Program-made: the position numbers and the translations under genes
The notes under the pieces: generated by a model
Seen by the model: the letters and a program-made list of their open reading frames with translations, nothing else
The model's database searches: none
What the model was told of the DNA's origin: nothing
Shown here: piece after piece, positions 39,551 to 52,271 of the stretch
Layout of the letters: the number at the start of each line of letters is the position of its first letter
Numbering within the stretch: position 1 is the first letter of the stretch
From: Aristolochia californica
Taxonomy: Eukaryota; Streptophyta; Magnoliopsida; Piperales; Aristolochiaceae
Direction of reading: 5' to 3'
Length of the DNA stretch: 64,000 bases
Assembly: GCA_029961685.1 (NCBI GenBank)
Contig: JARWKL010000004.1
Coordinates: 28,463,610-28,527,609, forward strand

Positions 39551-42500
39551 ACCTCGTAAAGAGAATAACATTAAATTCTCAAGTGAACGTGCGATGGGAT
39601 ATTTAACCGAGTCAAACAAGCCATTATTTTGCCCATTTAGAAAAAATAGACCTAACAATCATAGATGATTGAAAAGGAATTTATCATGCGTAATGGGCTA
39701 TATTTTTGTAAGGAATGACTTATGAAGTGGGGGTCAACGCTCAATTAAATCCCCCGCCACCCCCTTTTCCCGACGATTGTAAAACCAGATATATAAAAAC
39801 TAAGAAGAGTTTACATTCCCTAAAAATTACATACACTTTCAAGAATTCTCTCTCTACATTTGTGCACTGTGCATTCCCATTTTTTATATATTACTTTTTC
39901 TTAAATTAAATCTTGAGTTTTCACTTTCCCTTCATCTCGTAAACAAAAACAGAGATAAAAGGCAAATAGATCACAACAAAATAAAAATTTTAGAGTTTAT
40001 GTATGGAAGGAATTTAAATCAATAAAAAATGTAAGTAAAAAAAATTTATCCACACACCACAAATGAACACAAAATTTTTTTATCCAAGTTTGGGAAATTC
40101 CACTAGTTCAACCCTAATGGCTTTGAATTTAACAGGAAAGAGATTTTTCAACACATGTTTTAAAAAATGGATAGTCATGCTTGAAACTTGGTAATGATGC
40201 AAATGAACTATGGATCCATACGTTTTAAAGAGAATAACATTAAATTCTCGAGTGAACGTGCGATGGGATATTTACCCAAGTCAAACAAGCCATTATTTTG
40301 CCCATTTACAAAAAGCTCATCTAAAATTCATAGATGATTGTAAAGTAATTTATCATGCATAACAGGCAATATTTTATTAAGGAATGACTTACGGATTGGA
40401 AGTCAACAAACAATTAAAAATCTCCCACCTTCCCCTTTTCTCGACATTGCAAAACCTGATATATAAAAACTAAAAAGTGTTTATAATCCCTAAAAATTGC
40501 TAACACTTTTTTGAATTATCTCTCTCTAAATTTTTGAGTTGTGTATTTCCATTTTAGATGTATACTTTTTTCAAAAATCAAAAGTTTAATTTTAACTTCC
40601 CTTCATCTTGTAAACAAAAAAAGAGATTAAAGGCAAACAGAGCACAACAAAATGAAAATTTTAGAGCTTATGTATTGAATGAATATAAAGAAATACCAAA
40701 TAAAAGTAAAGAAAATTTATTCATGAACCACAAATGAACACAAAACTTTTGTTATCCAAGTTTGAGAAATTCCACTAGTTCAACCCTATTGGCTTGGAAT
40801 TTTATAAGAAAGAGATTTTTCAACGCATGTTTTAAAAAATGGATATGCATGCTTGAAACATGTTAAAGATGCAAATACCCAATGGATCCAAACCTTTTAA
40901 AGAGAATAACTTAAAATTCTCAAGTGAACGTGCGGGTGGATATTTACCCAAGTCAAACAAGCCATTATTTTGCCCATTTACAAAAAGCTGACCAAACAAT
41001 CATATATGATTGTAAAGTGATTTGTCATGCATAATGGGCAATATTTTTTTAAGGAATGACATATGGATTGGGAGTCAACACTCAGTTAAAAATCCCCCTC
41101 CTTGCCCTTTTCTTGACGATTGTAAAACCTGATATATAAAAACTATAAACTGTTTATAATCCCTAAAAATTTAAGACACGTTTTTGAATTATCTCTCTCA
41201 AAATTTGTGCCTTGAGCATTTCCATTTTAGATGTATACACTTTTCTTAAATCAAAACTTGAGGTTTAACTTCCCTTCATCTTGTAAACAAAAAAAAAAAG
41301 ATAAAAGGAAAATAGATCACAACAAAATGAAAAATTTAGAGTTCATGAATGGAAACAATTAAAACAATAAAAAATGTAAGTAAAGAAAATTTATTCACAC
41401 ACCACAAATGAACAGAAAAGTTTTGTTATTCAAGTTTGAAAAATTCCACTAGTTCAATCCCAATAGCAGGGAGTTTTATAAGAAAGAAAATTTTCTACCC
41501 GAGTTTTAAAAAATGGATATGCATGCTTGAAACATGTTAAAGATGCAAATGACCTATGGATCCAAACCTTTTAAAGAGAATAACATTAAATTCTCAAGTG
41601 AAAGTTCGGTGGGATATTTACCTGAGTCAAACATGCCATTATTTTGCGCATTTACAAAAAGTTGACCTAACGATCATAGATGATTGTAAAGTGATTTATC
41701 ATTCGTAACGGGCTATATTTTTATAGGGAATGATTTATGGATTGGAAGTCAACACTCAAATAAAAATCCAACGCCTCCCCCTTTTCCCGACGATTGCAAA
41801 ACCCGACATATAAAAGCAAAAAAGAGTTTACAATCCCTAAAAATTACAAACACTTTTTGGAATAATCTTTCTCAACATTTGTGCATTGTGCATTTCAACT
41901 TTAGATATATACTTTTTTCTTAAATCAAAACTTGAGTTTTCACTTTCTCTTCATCTTGTAAACAAAAAAATAGATAAAAGTCAAATTAATCACAACAAAA
42001 TAAAAATTTTAGAGTTTATGTAAGGAAATAATTTAAAGCAAAAACAAATGTAAGTAAATAAAATTTATTCGCATACCACAAAAGATAACAAAAGTTTTGT
42101 TATCTAAGTTTGGGAAATTCAACTTGTACAACCCTAATAGTTTGCAATTTTATAAGAAAGAGATTTCTCTGCACATGTTTTACAATATGGATATGCATGC
42201 TTGAAACATGTTAAAGATGCAAATGACCTATGGATCCAAACCTTTTAAAGAGAATAACATTAAATTGTCAAGTGAACGTGCGATGGGATATTTACCCAAC
42301 TCAAACATGCCATTATTTTTCCCATTTAAAAAAAGCTGATCTAACAATCATAGATGATTGTAAAGTGATTTATCATGCGTAATGGGCTATGTTTTTGTAA
42401 GGAATGACTTATGGATTGGGAGTTAACACTCAGTTAAAAATCCCCTGCCTCCCCCTTTTCCCGACGATTGCAAAACTGATATATAAAAACTAAAAAGAGT

Positions 42501-44244
42501 TTACAATCCCTAAAAATTACAGACACTTTCAGGAATTATCTCTCTCTACAGTTGTGCATTGTGCATTTCCTTTTTAGATATATAACTTTTTATTAAATCG
42601 AAACTTGAGTTTTCATTTTCCCTTCATCTCGTAAACAAAAAAAGAGATAAAAGGCGAATAGATCACAACAAAATGTTAATTTTAGAGTTTATGTATGGAA
42701 TGAATTTAAAGCAATAACAAATGTAAGGAATGAAAATTTATTCACACACCAAAAATGAACACAAAAGTTTTGTTATCCAAGCTTAGGAATTTCCACTAGT
42801 TCATACCTAGTGCCCTGGAATTTTACAAGAAAGAGATTTTTCAACACATGTTTTAAAAAATAGATATGCATGCTTGAAACATGTTAAATATGAAAATGAC
42901 CTATGGATCCAAACCTTTTAAAGAGAATAACATTATATTCTCAAGTGAACGTTCGGCGGGATATTTACCCAAGTCAAACAAGCCATTATTTTGCCCATTT
43001 ACAAAAAGTTGACCTAACAATCATTGATGATTGTAAAGTGATTTATCATGCATAACGGGCTATATTTTTGTAAGAAATGACTTATGGATTGGGAGGCAAT
43101 ACTCAGTTAAAAATCCACCACCTCCCCCTTTTCTTCACGATTGCAAAACCTGTTATATAAAACTACAAATTGTTTATAATCCCTAAAAATTGCAGACTCT
43201 TTTTTGAATTATCTCTCTCTAAATTTGTGCATTGTGAATTTCCATTTTAGCTGTATATTTTTTTCTTAAATCAAAACTTTAGTTTTGACTTCCCTTCATC
43301 TTGTACACAAAAAAAGAAGATAAAATGCAAATAGATCACAATAAAATGAAAATTTTAGAGCTTATGTATGGAATGAATTTAAAGCAATAACAAATGTAAC
43401 TAAAGAAATTTTAATCACACACCACAAATGAACACAAAACATTGTTCTCCAAGTTTGGGAAATGTCACTAGTTCAACCCTAATGGCTTGGGATTTTATAA
43501 AAAAGAGATTTTTCAACACATGTTTTAAAAAATAGATATGCATTCTTGAAACATGTTAAAGATGCAAATGACCAATCGATCCAAACCTTTTAAAGAGAAT
43601 AGCATTAAATTCTGAAGTGAACATGCGGTGGGATATTTTCCCAAGTCAAACAAGCCATTATTTTGCCCATTTACAAAAAGTTGACCAAACAATCATAGAT
43701 GATTGTAAGGTGATTTGTCATGTGTAATGGATTGCATTTTTGTCAGGAAAGACTTATAGATTGGGAGTCAACACTAAGTTAAAAATCCCCTCGCTCCCCC
43801 TTTTCTTGACGATTGCAAAACCTGATATATAAAAACTACAAAGTGTTTATAATCCCTAAAAATTGCTGACACTTTTTTGAATTATCTCTCTCTAAATTTG
43901 TGCATTGTGCCTTTCCACTTTAGATGTATATTTTTTTCTTAAATAAAAACTTTATTTTTAATTTCCCTTCATCTTGAAAAAAAAGAGATAAAAGGCAAAT
44001 AGATCACAACAAAATGAAAATTTTAGAGCTTATGTATGGAATGAATTTAAAGCAATAACAAATGTAAGTAAAGAAAATTTATTCACACACCACAAATGAA
44101 CACAAAACTTTTGTTATCCAAGTTTGGGAAATTCCACTAGTTCAACCCTAATGGCTTGGAATTTTATAAGAAAGAGATTTTTCAAGACTTGTTTAAAACA
44201 ATGGGTATGCATGCTTGAAATATGTTAAAGATGCAAATGACCAA

Positions 44245-44258
44245 TGGATATATACCCT
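44245..44258 (+). repeat. ~50 bp deletion in monomer 67 removing most of the anchor
   Basis: GACCAATGGATA is followed by TATACCCTAGTC, which joins the ATGGATCC site to the GGGATATTTACCC anchor through shared GGAT. The AATTCTCAAGTGAACGTG portion is missing. Confidence 0.75.
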
Positions 44259-47133
44259 AGTCAAACAAACCATTATTTTGCGCATTTACAAAAAGTTGAC
44301 CTAACGATCATAGATGATTGTAAAGTGATTTATCATGTGTAACGGGCTATATTTTTGTGGGGAATGACTTATATATTGGGAGTCAACACTCAGTTAAAAA
44401 TCCCACGCATCCCCCTTTTCCCGACGAATGCAAAACCTGACATATAAAAACAAAAAAGAGTTTACAATCCCTAAAATTTATAGAAACTTTTCGGAATTAT
44501 ATTTCTCTACATTTGTGCATTGTGCATTTCAATTTTAGATATATATTTTTTTCTTAAATCAAAACTAGAGTTTGCACTTTCCCTTCATCTTGTTAACAAA
44601 AAAAAGAGATAAATGGAAAATTGATCACAACAAAATAAAAAATTTAGTGTTTATGTATGGAAAGAATTTAAAGCAATAAAAAATGTAAATAAATAAAATT
44701 TATTCACACACCACAAAAGATAACAAAAGTTTTGTAATATAAGTTTCAGAAATTCCACTAGTTCAACCCTAATAGCTTGGAATTTTAGAAGATAGAGATT
44801 TTTCTACACATGTTTGAAAATATGGATATGCATGATTGAAACAAGTAAAAGGTGAAAATTACCTATGGATTCAAACCTTTTAAAAAGAATAACAATAAGG
44901 TCTCTAGTGAAAGTGCGGTGGGATATTTACCCGAGTCAAACAAGCCATTATTTTGCCCATTTACAAAAAGCTGACCTAACGATCATTGATGATTGTAAAG
45001 TGATTTATCACGCGTAACGGGCTATATTTTTTTAAGGAATGACTTATGGATTGGGAGTCAACGCTCAGTTAAAAATCCTCCGCCTCCCCCTTTCCCCTAC
45101 GATTGCAAAACCTGATATTTAAAAACTAAAAAGAGTTTGCAATCCCTAAAAATTACAGACACATTTTTGAATTATCTCTCTCTACATTTGTGCATTAGGC
45201 ATTTCAAATTTAGAAGTATACTTTTTTATTAAATCAAAACTTAAGTTTTCACTTTCCCTTTATCTCGTAAGAAAAAAAATGGATAAAAGGCACATAGATC
45301 ACAACAAAATTAAAATTTTAGAGTTTATGTATGGAAAAAATTTAAAGCAATAACAAATGTAAGTAAAGAAAATTTATTCACACATCACAAATGAACACAA
45401 AAGTTTTGTTATCCAAGTTTTGAAAATTTCACAAGTTCAACCCTAATGTCTTGGAATTTTATAAGAAAGCGATTTTTCTACACATGTTTTAAAAACTGGA
45501 TATGCTTGCTTGAAACATGTTAAAGATGAAAATTACCTATGAATCCAAACCTTTAAAAGAGAATAACATTAAATTCTCAAGTGAACGTGCATTGGAATTT
45601 TTACCCAAGTCAAACAATCCATTATTTTGCCAATTTATAAAAATCTGACCTAACGATCATAGATGATTGTAAAGTGATTGATCATGCATAACGGGCTATA
45701 TTTTTGTAAGGAACGACTTATGGATTCGGAGTCATCACTCAGTTAAAAATCCCCTGCCTTCCCCTTTTCCCGACGATTGAAAACCTAATATATAAAACCT
45801 AAAAAGTGTTTACAATCAATAAATATTAAAGAAACTTTTTGGAATTATATCTCTCTAAATTTGGGCATTGTGCATTTCCTTTTTAGATATATATTTTTTT
45901 CTTAAATCGAAACTTGAGTTTTCACTTTCCCTTCATCTCGTAAACAAAAAAAGAGATAAAAGGCAAATAGATTACAACAAAGTGAAAATTTTAGAGTTTA
46001 TGTAAGGAAAGAATTTAAACCAATAAAAAATGTAAATAAATAAAATCTATTAAAACACCACAAATGAACACAAAAGTTTTGTTATTCGAGTTTGGTAAAT
46101 TCCCCTAGTTCAACCCTAATGGCTTGGAATTTTATAAGAAAGAGATTTTTCTACACATGTTTTAAAAAATAGATAGGCATGCTTGAAACAGGTTAAAGAT
46201 GAAAATGACCTATAGATCTAAACCTTTTAAAGAGAATGACATTAAATTCTCAAGTGAACGTGGTGGGATATTTACACAAGTGAAAAAAACCTTAATTTTG
46301 CCCATTTACTAATAGTTGACCTAACAATCATAGATGATTGTATGGTTATTTATTATGGGTACTGGGAAATATTTTTGTAAGGAATGACTTATGGATTGGC
46401 AGTCAACACTCAGTAAAAAATCCCCCGCTTCCCCCATTTCCCAACGATTGCAAAACCTGATATATAAAAACTAAAAATAGTTTACAAATCCCTAAAAATT
46501 ACAGTCACTTTTTCGAATTATCTCTCTCTACATTTTTGCATTGTGCATTTCCATTTTACAAGTATACTTATTTCTAAAATCAAAACTTAAGATTTCACTT
46601 TCCCTTCATCTCGTAAACAAAAAAAGAGATAAAAGGCTAATAGATCACAACAAAATGAAACTTTTGGAGTTTATGTTTGGAAATAATTTAAAACAATAAC
46701 AAATGTAAGTAAAGAAAATTTATTCACACACCACAAATGAACACAAAAGTTTTGTTATCCAAGTTTGCGAAATTCCACTAGTTTAACCCTATTGGCTTGG
46801 AATTTTATAAGAAAGAGATTTTTCTACACATGTTTTAAAAAAAGGATATGCATGCTTGAAACATGTTAAAGATGCTAATGACCTATGGATCCAAACCTTT
46901 TAAAGAGAATAACATTAAATTCTCATATGAACGTGTGGTGGGATATTTACAGGAGTCAAACAAGCCATTATTTTGCCCATTTACAAAAAAGCTGACCTAA
47001 CGATCAAATATGATTGTAAAGTGATTTATCATGCGTACTGGGCTATATTTTTGTAAGGAATAACTTATGGATTGGGTGTCAACACTCAATTAAAAATCCC
47101 CCGCTTCCCGGTTTTCCCAACGATTGCCAGACC

Positions 47134-47522
47134 TGTTATATAAAATAACATTATTATTTTAGTTTTTTATTAATTTACTTTATTTTATTTCAGTTTTAGG
47201 CCATAGGGGTATTTTTGGAATTATTTAAATCATAGGGATATTTCTGTAATATTTTATTAAACCCTAACAGGGTGAACCCCATTTAAGGGGTATGAGTAAT
47301 GAGAAAAGAAAGCATTGAAGTATTAAGAATTAGGCTAAATCTAGCGTAGAGAGGCTTAGAGTTCTCCTCAACGAGCTCTAAGGTTATCAAGCTTCCCTTA
47401 GGCTTGATCTTTCGTTTTCTTCTGCCCCATGTCTTCCTACGGTAATGCCTGGAAGACCCGTAACCCATGGTAGACCCCAGATCCTCCCAAAGAATCCTTG
47501 TGTCAGATCTGGGACCGTACCA
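47134..47522 (+). repeat. E1 5' LTR
   Basis: Starts TGTTAT, ends GTACCA, 389 bp. The first bases form a short inverted pair, TGTTAT and ATAACA. The TATA-like site present in sister LTRs is CATTTAAG here (47,280-47,287) in place of TATTTAAG, so promoter function may be reduced. Both strands carry short fortuitous frames that continue into the internal region. They are not treated as genes. Confidence 0.88.
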
Positions 47523-47524
47523 AC

Positions 47525-47536
47525 TGGTATCAGAGC
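47525..47536 (+). other. Primer-binding site, initiator-Met tRNA type (E1)
   Basis: TGGTATCAGAGC lies two bases after the LTR end. This is the usual plant LTR-element primer-binding site complementary to the 3' end of initiator methionine tRNA. Confidence 0.93.
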
Positions 47537-47545
47537 GGGAACACA

Positions 47546-47731
47546 ATGGGTTATTCTATATCCCAAGAAAGATGGATTGCTATGGGTAAGGAATTGGAGG
47601 AAATACGAGCACGGTTAGATGCTTCCATTGAACGTTATGGAAGGGAGAAACTCGTTGCTGCAGCAAAACAGGTCATACAACCTCAAATCTCTATCTCGGA
47701 AGGGCAGAACTGCCCATGGCCGGAAAAATAA
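47546..47731 (+). pseudogene. Short gag-like N-terminal frame in E1, prematurely stopped
   Basis: A 61-codon frame starts 10 bases after the primer-binding site. It opens with MGYSISQERWIAMGKELEE and continues as a charged, probably helical segment rich in E, R and K (residues ~9-42), which would suit a coiled coil. The matching frame in E3 (54,159-54,572) shares the opening, and its downstream codons align. E1 stops at a TAA (47,729-47,731) where E3 has TCA. The position, first frame after the primer site, is where gag begins in LTR elements. I see no zinc knuckle and recognise no family, so the gag identity is inferred only from position. Later frame continuation holds a second TAA in the 54 bp duplicate. 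Confidence 0.5.
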
Positions 47732-47825
47732 AAAATTTTGGCTCGAGAGGCGGACGGAACAAAAGGCCAAGGGCCGGAAAAATAAAAAATTTCGTCATCA
47801 TTACCGGAAAAAATCCATGTAGAAG
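47718..47825 (+). repeat. 54 bp in-frame tandem duplication in E1
   Basis: GGCCGGAAAAATAAAAAATT occurs at 47,718 and 47,772, 54 bases (18 codons) apart. Each copy contains the same TAA stop. E3 has only one equivalent (near 54,363), so the duplication arose in the E1 lineage, probably after or together with the stop. Confidence 0.85.
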
Positions 47826-48078
47826 AGGCGGACGCTGGTTTTTTAAAAAAAGGGGTGTCGATTTTGACCTCCACATTTTTGAAATCGCACCTACGAAATC
47901 ACATCCGATTTTGGTCTCCACATTTCCGCAATCTCCCGACGGGACCTCAATTTTTTAGGATCTTGGATGGGTATTATGCCTTGCTCCCGTCGGTAATCAA
48001 GGGTGGGGGTTCCACCTCCCAAAACCCCTCCCCATGGCCAGCCCAATGTCTTCTGGTGATTCTTCCGATAGGGGTGTG

Positions 48079-48104
48079 TTTCCGAGAGCCCTCGCTCTCG
48101 GAAA
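48079..48104 (+). repeat. Perfect 10 bp inverted repeat with 6-base loop in E1
   Basis: TTTCCGAGAG, loop CCCTCG, then CTCTCGGAAA. It would fold as a stable RNA hairpin in the element transcript. Its function is unknown. E3 keeps a related CCGAGAGCCCTTTGTCTCGG segment near 54,758. Confidence 0.8.
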
Positions 48105-48268
48105 ATTACCAGGCAGCGATGCCCAAAACGACTGCTCTTAACCACCGGACACGAAGGCGATTCCGTCGGAGCCTTCATACACAACTCTGGTGGGATTCGA
48201 CTTCTGACCACCACCTCCCACACTGAATCCGCCTCTCGGCAGAATAGAGCAAACCATTGTTCCAAATT

Positions 48269-48300
48269 GGGGGGGGGGGGGGGGGGGGGGGGGGGAGGGG
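48269..48300 (+). repeat. Poly-G run (G27, A, G4) inside E1
   Basis: Twenty-seven consecutive G interrupt the internal region between the CAAATT and TGGAGGACAG segments. The run lets long glycine or proline frames appear in both directions, and these are artefacts. The length may be unreliable. It could form a G-quadruplex. Confidence 0.85.
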
Positions 48301-48652
48301 TGGAGGACAGTGTATCGGAATTTATTTATTTTGAGGGGCTTTGTGTTTTTGTGGATGAGCACAATACCTGTGCGGATGTGGATCTTCGAATTGCAGTTGT
48401 GGCATTTAATTTTCTGGATCCCCTGTATGCTATTAGACCACAAACTTTCTGCCCTGTTCGGAGACGTGTGGATGGAAGAAGACCGTCGCCTGCCTTCGTG
48501 GGTGCCCTGAGGGAAGGAGCAGCTGTCAACAAGGTTTCAGCACTTACCGACGGCTGCTATGCTCGGGATCGGCAGGAGGATAACGCCGGATTTCAATTTC
48601 CGAACAATCGTCAACGCAATTTCCGCAGAAGGAGGAAGAAGATGGTTCAATT

Positions 48653-48849
48653 CAAATTTTCCTAAGTTAAGAAAATTTCATCAGCGCATGAAGTTGAGTC
48701 GTGCGCCGGACTGGGTTCCTGAACCGAATCAATCCAGGTTAACACGGACCGGGCCAAAAATAAATAAAAAAAAATTGTGTCCAGAAGGTGGGTCGTGCGC
48801 TGGACCGGGTTCCTGAACCAAGTCAACCCAGGTTAACTCAGACCGGGCC
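48653..48849 (+). repeat. E1 3' internal module: degenerate palindrome plus two ~58 bp direct repeats
   Basis: A worn palindrome built on TTTTCCTAAGTTAAGAAAAT (48,657-48,676) is followed by two copies of a module that opens GTCGTGCG and ends GGACCGGGCC or AGACCGGGCC. They lie at 48,698-48,755 and 48,792-48,849, period 94. E2 and E3 each have one copy at the matching place (52,725-52,790 on the minus strand; 55,172-55,230 on the plus strand). The order palindrome then module is conserved in all three elements. Confidence 0.8.
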
Positions 48850-48980
48850 AAAAAAAAAAAATTGGCCTCCTGAAGGGGGGTCATAGCTATCGCAGATGCT
48901 ACTTCAGCACCGATGGAGACGTCGGCATACAGACACTACTTCTGAGCTTGAGGACAAGCTCGTCTTCCAAGGGGGTGTAG

Positions 48981-49381
48981 TGTTATGCATGCAATAACAT
49001 TATTATTTTAGTTTTTTTATTAATTTACTTTATTTTATTTCAGTTTCAGGCCATAGGGGTATTTTTGGAATTATTTATTAATAGGATATTTTATTCATAG
49101 GGATATTTATATAATATTTTATTAAACCCTTACAGGGTGAACCCTATTTAAGGGGTAAGAGTAATGAGAAAAGAAAGCATTGAAGTATTAAGAATTAGGT
49201 TAAATCTAGTGTAGAGAGGCTTAGAGTTCTCCTCAATGAGCTCTAAGGTTATCAAGCTTCTCTTAGGCTTGATCTTTCGTTTTCGTCTTCCCCATGTCTT
49301 CCTACTACCCCTACGGTAATGCCTGGAAGACCCACCCAGATCCTCCCAAAGAATCCTTGTGTCAGATTCGGGATTGTACCA
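48981..49381 (+). repeat. E1 3' LTR
   Basis: 401 bp, TGTTATGCATGCAATAACA at the start and GTACCA at the end. It has an intact TATA-like TATTTAAG at 49,145-49,152. Compared with the 5' LTR it has extra CTACCC near 49,304 and lacks ~12 bp where the 5' copy has GTAACCCATGG. It is preceded by the purine-rich CCAAGGGGGTGTAG, the likely plus-strand primer. Confidence 0.9.
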
Positions 49382-52271
49382 TTGTCCAAGTTTGGGAAAT
49401 TCCACTAGTTCAACCCTACTAGCTTGAAATTTTATAAGAAAGTGATTTTTCTACACATGTTTTAAAAAATGGATATGCATGCTTGAAATATGTTAAAGAT
49501 GCAAATGACCTAGGGATCCAAACCTTTTAAAGAGAATAACATTAAATTCTCAAGTGAACGTGCGATGGGATATTTACTTAAGTCATACAAGCCATTATTT
49601 TGCCCATTTAAAAAAAGTTGACCTAACGATCATTAATGATTGTATAGTGATTTAACATGCTTAAATGGCTATATTTTTGTAAGGAATGACTTATAGATTG
49701 GGCGTCAACACTAAGTAAGAAATCCCCCTCCTCCCCCCTTTCCTGACGTTTGCAAAACCTGATATATAATAACTAAAAGAGTTTACAATCCCTAAAAATT
49801 ACAGACACTTTTTAGATATATTATCACTCTTAACATTTGTGCATTGTGCATTTCCATTTTAGATATATAACTTTATCTTAAATCAAAACTTGTGTTTTCA
49901 CTTTCCCGTCATCTTGTAAACAAAAAAACAGATATATGGCAAATTTATCACAAAAAAAAAAATTAGAGTTTATGTATGGAAATAATTTAAAGCAATAAAA
50001 AATGTAAGTAAATAAAATTAATTCACATACCACAAATGAACACAAAAGTTTTGTTATCCAAGTTTTGGAAATTCCACTAGTTCAAACCTAATGACATGGA
50101 ATTTTATAAGAAGGAGATTTTTCCACAAATGTTTTAAAAAATGGATATGCAAGCTTGACACATGTTAAAGATGCAAATGACCTATGGATACAAACCTTTT
50201 AAATAGAATAACATTAAATTCTCAAGTGAACGTGCGGTGGGATATTTACCCAAGTCAAACAAGCCATTATTTTGCCCAATTACAAAAAGCTGACCTAACA
50301 ATCATAGATGATTGTAATGTGATTTATCATGCGTAACGGGCTATATTTTTTTAAGGAATGACTTATGGAATGGGAGTCAACACTCACTTAAAAATCCCTC
50401 GTGTCCCCCTTTTCCAGACTATTGCAAAATCTAATTTATAAAATCTACAAAGTGTTTATAATCCCTAAAAATTCCATACGCGTTTTTCAATTTTCTCTCT
50501 CTAAATTTGTGCATTGTGCATTTCAATTTTAGATGAATAATTTTTTCTTAAATCAAAACTTGAGTTTTAACTTCCCTTCATCTTGTAAAAAAAAAATAAA
50601 AAAATAAAAGGCAAATAGATCATGTCAAAATAAAAATTTTAGAGTTTATGTATTTAATGAATTGAAAGGAATAACAAATGTAAGTAAAGAAAATTTATTC
50701 ACACACCACAAATGAACACAAAATCTTTGTTATCCAAGTTTGAGAAATTCCACTAGTTGAACCCTAATAGCTTGGAATTTTATAAGAAAGAGATTTGTCT
50801 ACACATGTTTTAAAAAATGGATATGCATGCTTGAAACATGTTAAAGATGCAAATGACCTATGGATTCAAAACTTTTAAAGAGAATAACATTAAATTCTCA
50901 AGTGAGCGTGCGGTGGGATATTTATCCGAGTCAAACAAACCATTATTTTGCCCATTTACAAAAAGCTGACCTAACGATCGTAGATGATTGTAAAGTGATT
51001 TATCATGCATAACGGGCTATTTTTTTTTGTAAGGAATGACTAATGGATTTGGAGTACACACTCAGTTAAAAATCTCCTGCCGCCTTCTTTTCCCCACGAT
51101 TGCATAACCTGATATATAAAAACTAAAAAGAGTTTACAACCCTAAAAATTACTGACACTTTTTGGAATTATCTCTCTCTACATTTGTACATAGTGAATTT
51201 CCATTTTAGAAGCATAATTTTTTCCAAAATCAAAACTTGGGTTTTCCCTTTCCCTACTTCTCCTAAGCAAAAAAAGAGATAAAAGGCAAATAGATCACAA
51301 CAAAATGAATATTTGAGAGTTTATGTATGGAAACAATTTAAAGCAATAAAAATGTAAGTAAAGAAAATTTATTCACACACCACAAATGAACACAAATGTT
51401 TTGTTATCCAAGTTTGAGAAATTCCACTAGTTCAGCCCAAATGGATATGAATTTTATAAGAAAGAGATTTTTGTACATATGTTATAAAAAATGGATATGC
51501 ATGCTTGAAACATAATAAAAATGCAAATGACCTATAACATCTAAATTCTCAAGTGAACGTGCAGAGGGATATTTACCTGAGTCAAATAAGTCATTATTTT
51601 CCCCATTTACAAAAAGTTGACCTAACGATCATAGATGATTGTAAAGTGATTTATCATGCGTAACGGGCTATATTTTTGTAAGGAATGACTTATGGATTGG
51701 GAGTCAACACTCAGTTAAAAATCCTTCGCCTCCCCCTTTTTTCGAGGATTGCAAAACCTGATAGATAAAAACTAAAAAGAGTTTGCAATCCCTAAAAATT
51801 ACAGACACTTTTTTGAATTATCTCTCTCTATATTTGTGCATTGTGCATTTCAATTTTAGAAGTATACTTTTTTCTTAAATCGAAACTTGAGTTTTCACTT
51901 TCCCTTCATCTAGTAAGCAAAAAAAGAGATAAAAGGCAAATAGATCAGAACAAAATGAAAATTTTGAGTTTAGGTATGGAAAGAATTTAAACTAATAGAA
52001 AAAGTAAGTAAATAAAATTTATTCACACACCACAAATGAACACAAAAGTTTTTTTATCCAATTTTTGGAAATTTCACTAGTTCAACTCTAATGGCTTGGA
52101 ATTTTATAAAAAAAAGATTTTTCTACACTTGTTTTAAAAAACGGATATGCATGCTTGAAACATGTTAAAGATGCAAATGACCTATGTATCCAAACCCTTT
52201 AAAAAGAATAACACTAAATTCTCAAGTGAACATCGTTGGGATATTTACCAGATTCAAACAAGTCATTATTG
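49382..52271 (+). repeat. Satellite block C between the two LTR islands (monomers 72-76)
   Basis: Satellite resumes at TTGTCCAAGTTTGGG, which is ~293 bp further along the monomer than where block B2 stopped. Anchors lie at 49565, 50237, 50922, 51563 and 52236. The 50922-51563 interval is short (641) because ~32 bp are missing near 51,527. The block ends in CAAGTCATTATT at the border of the second LTR island. Same strand and same right-domain variant as block B2. No gene is present. Confidence 0.96.

Larger units (their letters stand above)
27429..47133 (+). repeat. Satellite block B2, regular part of the array (monomers 42-71)
   Basis: Thirty monomers, anchors 27558, 28231, 28904, 29577, 30246, 30918, 31598, 32277, 32939, 33612, 34252, 34930, 35601, 36272, 36942, 37616, 38291, 38963, 39593, 40262, 40934, 41609, 42282, 42956, 43628, a junction near 44249, 44918, 45592, 46262 and 46938. 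Spacing is mostly 669-676, the tightest in the window. It falls to 640 and 630 at two copies with short deletions (33,880 and 39,546). The last monomer is cut at 47,133 by an LTR element. No gene is present in these 19.7 kb. Confidence 0.97.
47134..49381 (+). mobile_element. Non-autonomous LTR retroelement E1 (2.25 kb)
   Basis: Structure in order: 5' LTR 47,134-47,522; two bases; Met-i tRNA primer-binding site 47,525-47,536; internal region; purine-rich tract at 48,968-48,980; 3' LTR 48,981-49,381. No protease, reverse transcriptase, RNase H or integrase is encoded, so it would depend on a relative for movement. The internal region is GC-richer than the satellite and holds a short gag-like frame, an in-frame 54 bp duplication, a 27-G run and two copies of a ~58 bp module. 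The LTRs differ by roughly 5% by eye plus several indels, so the insertion is not recent. There is no clean target duplication: the flanks are AGACC on the left and TTGTC on the right. The TRIM/LARD class is inferred; copia versus gypsy cannot be decided. Confidence 0.88.

Noticed and set aside
48138..48665. Overlapping frames of 101-132 codons around the poly-G run
   Set aside because: Their length depends on the homopolymer being read as glycine or proline. They overlap on both strands and have no counterpart in E2 or E3.
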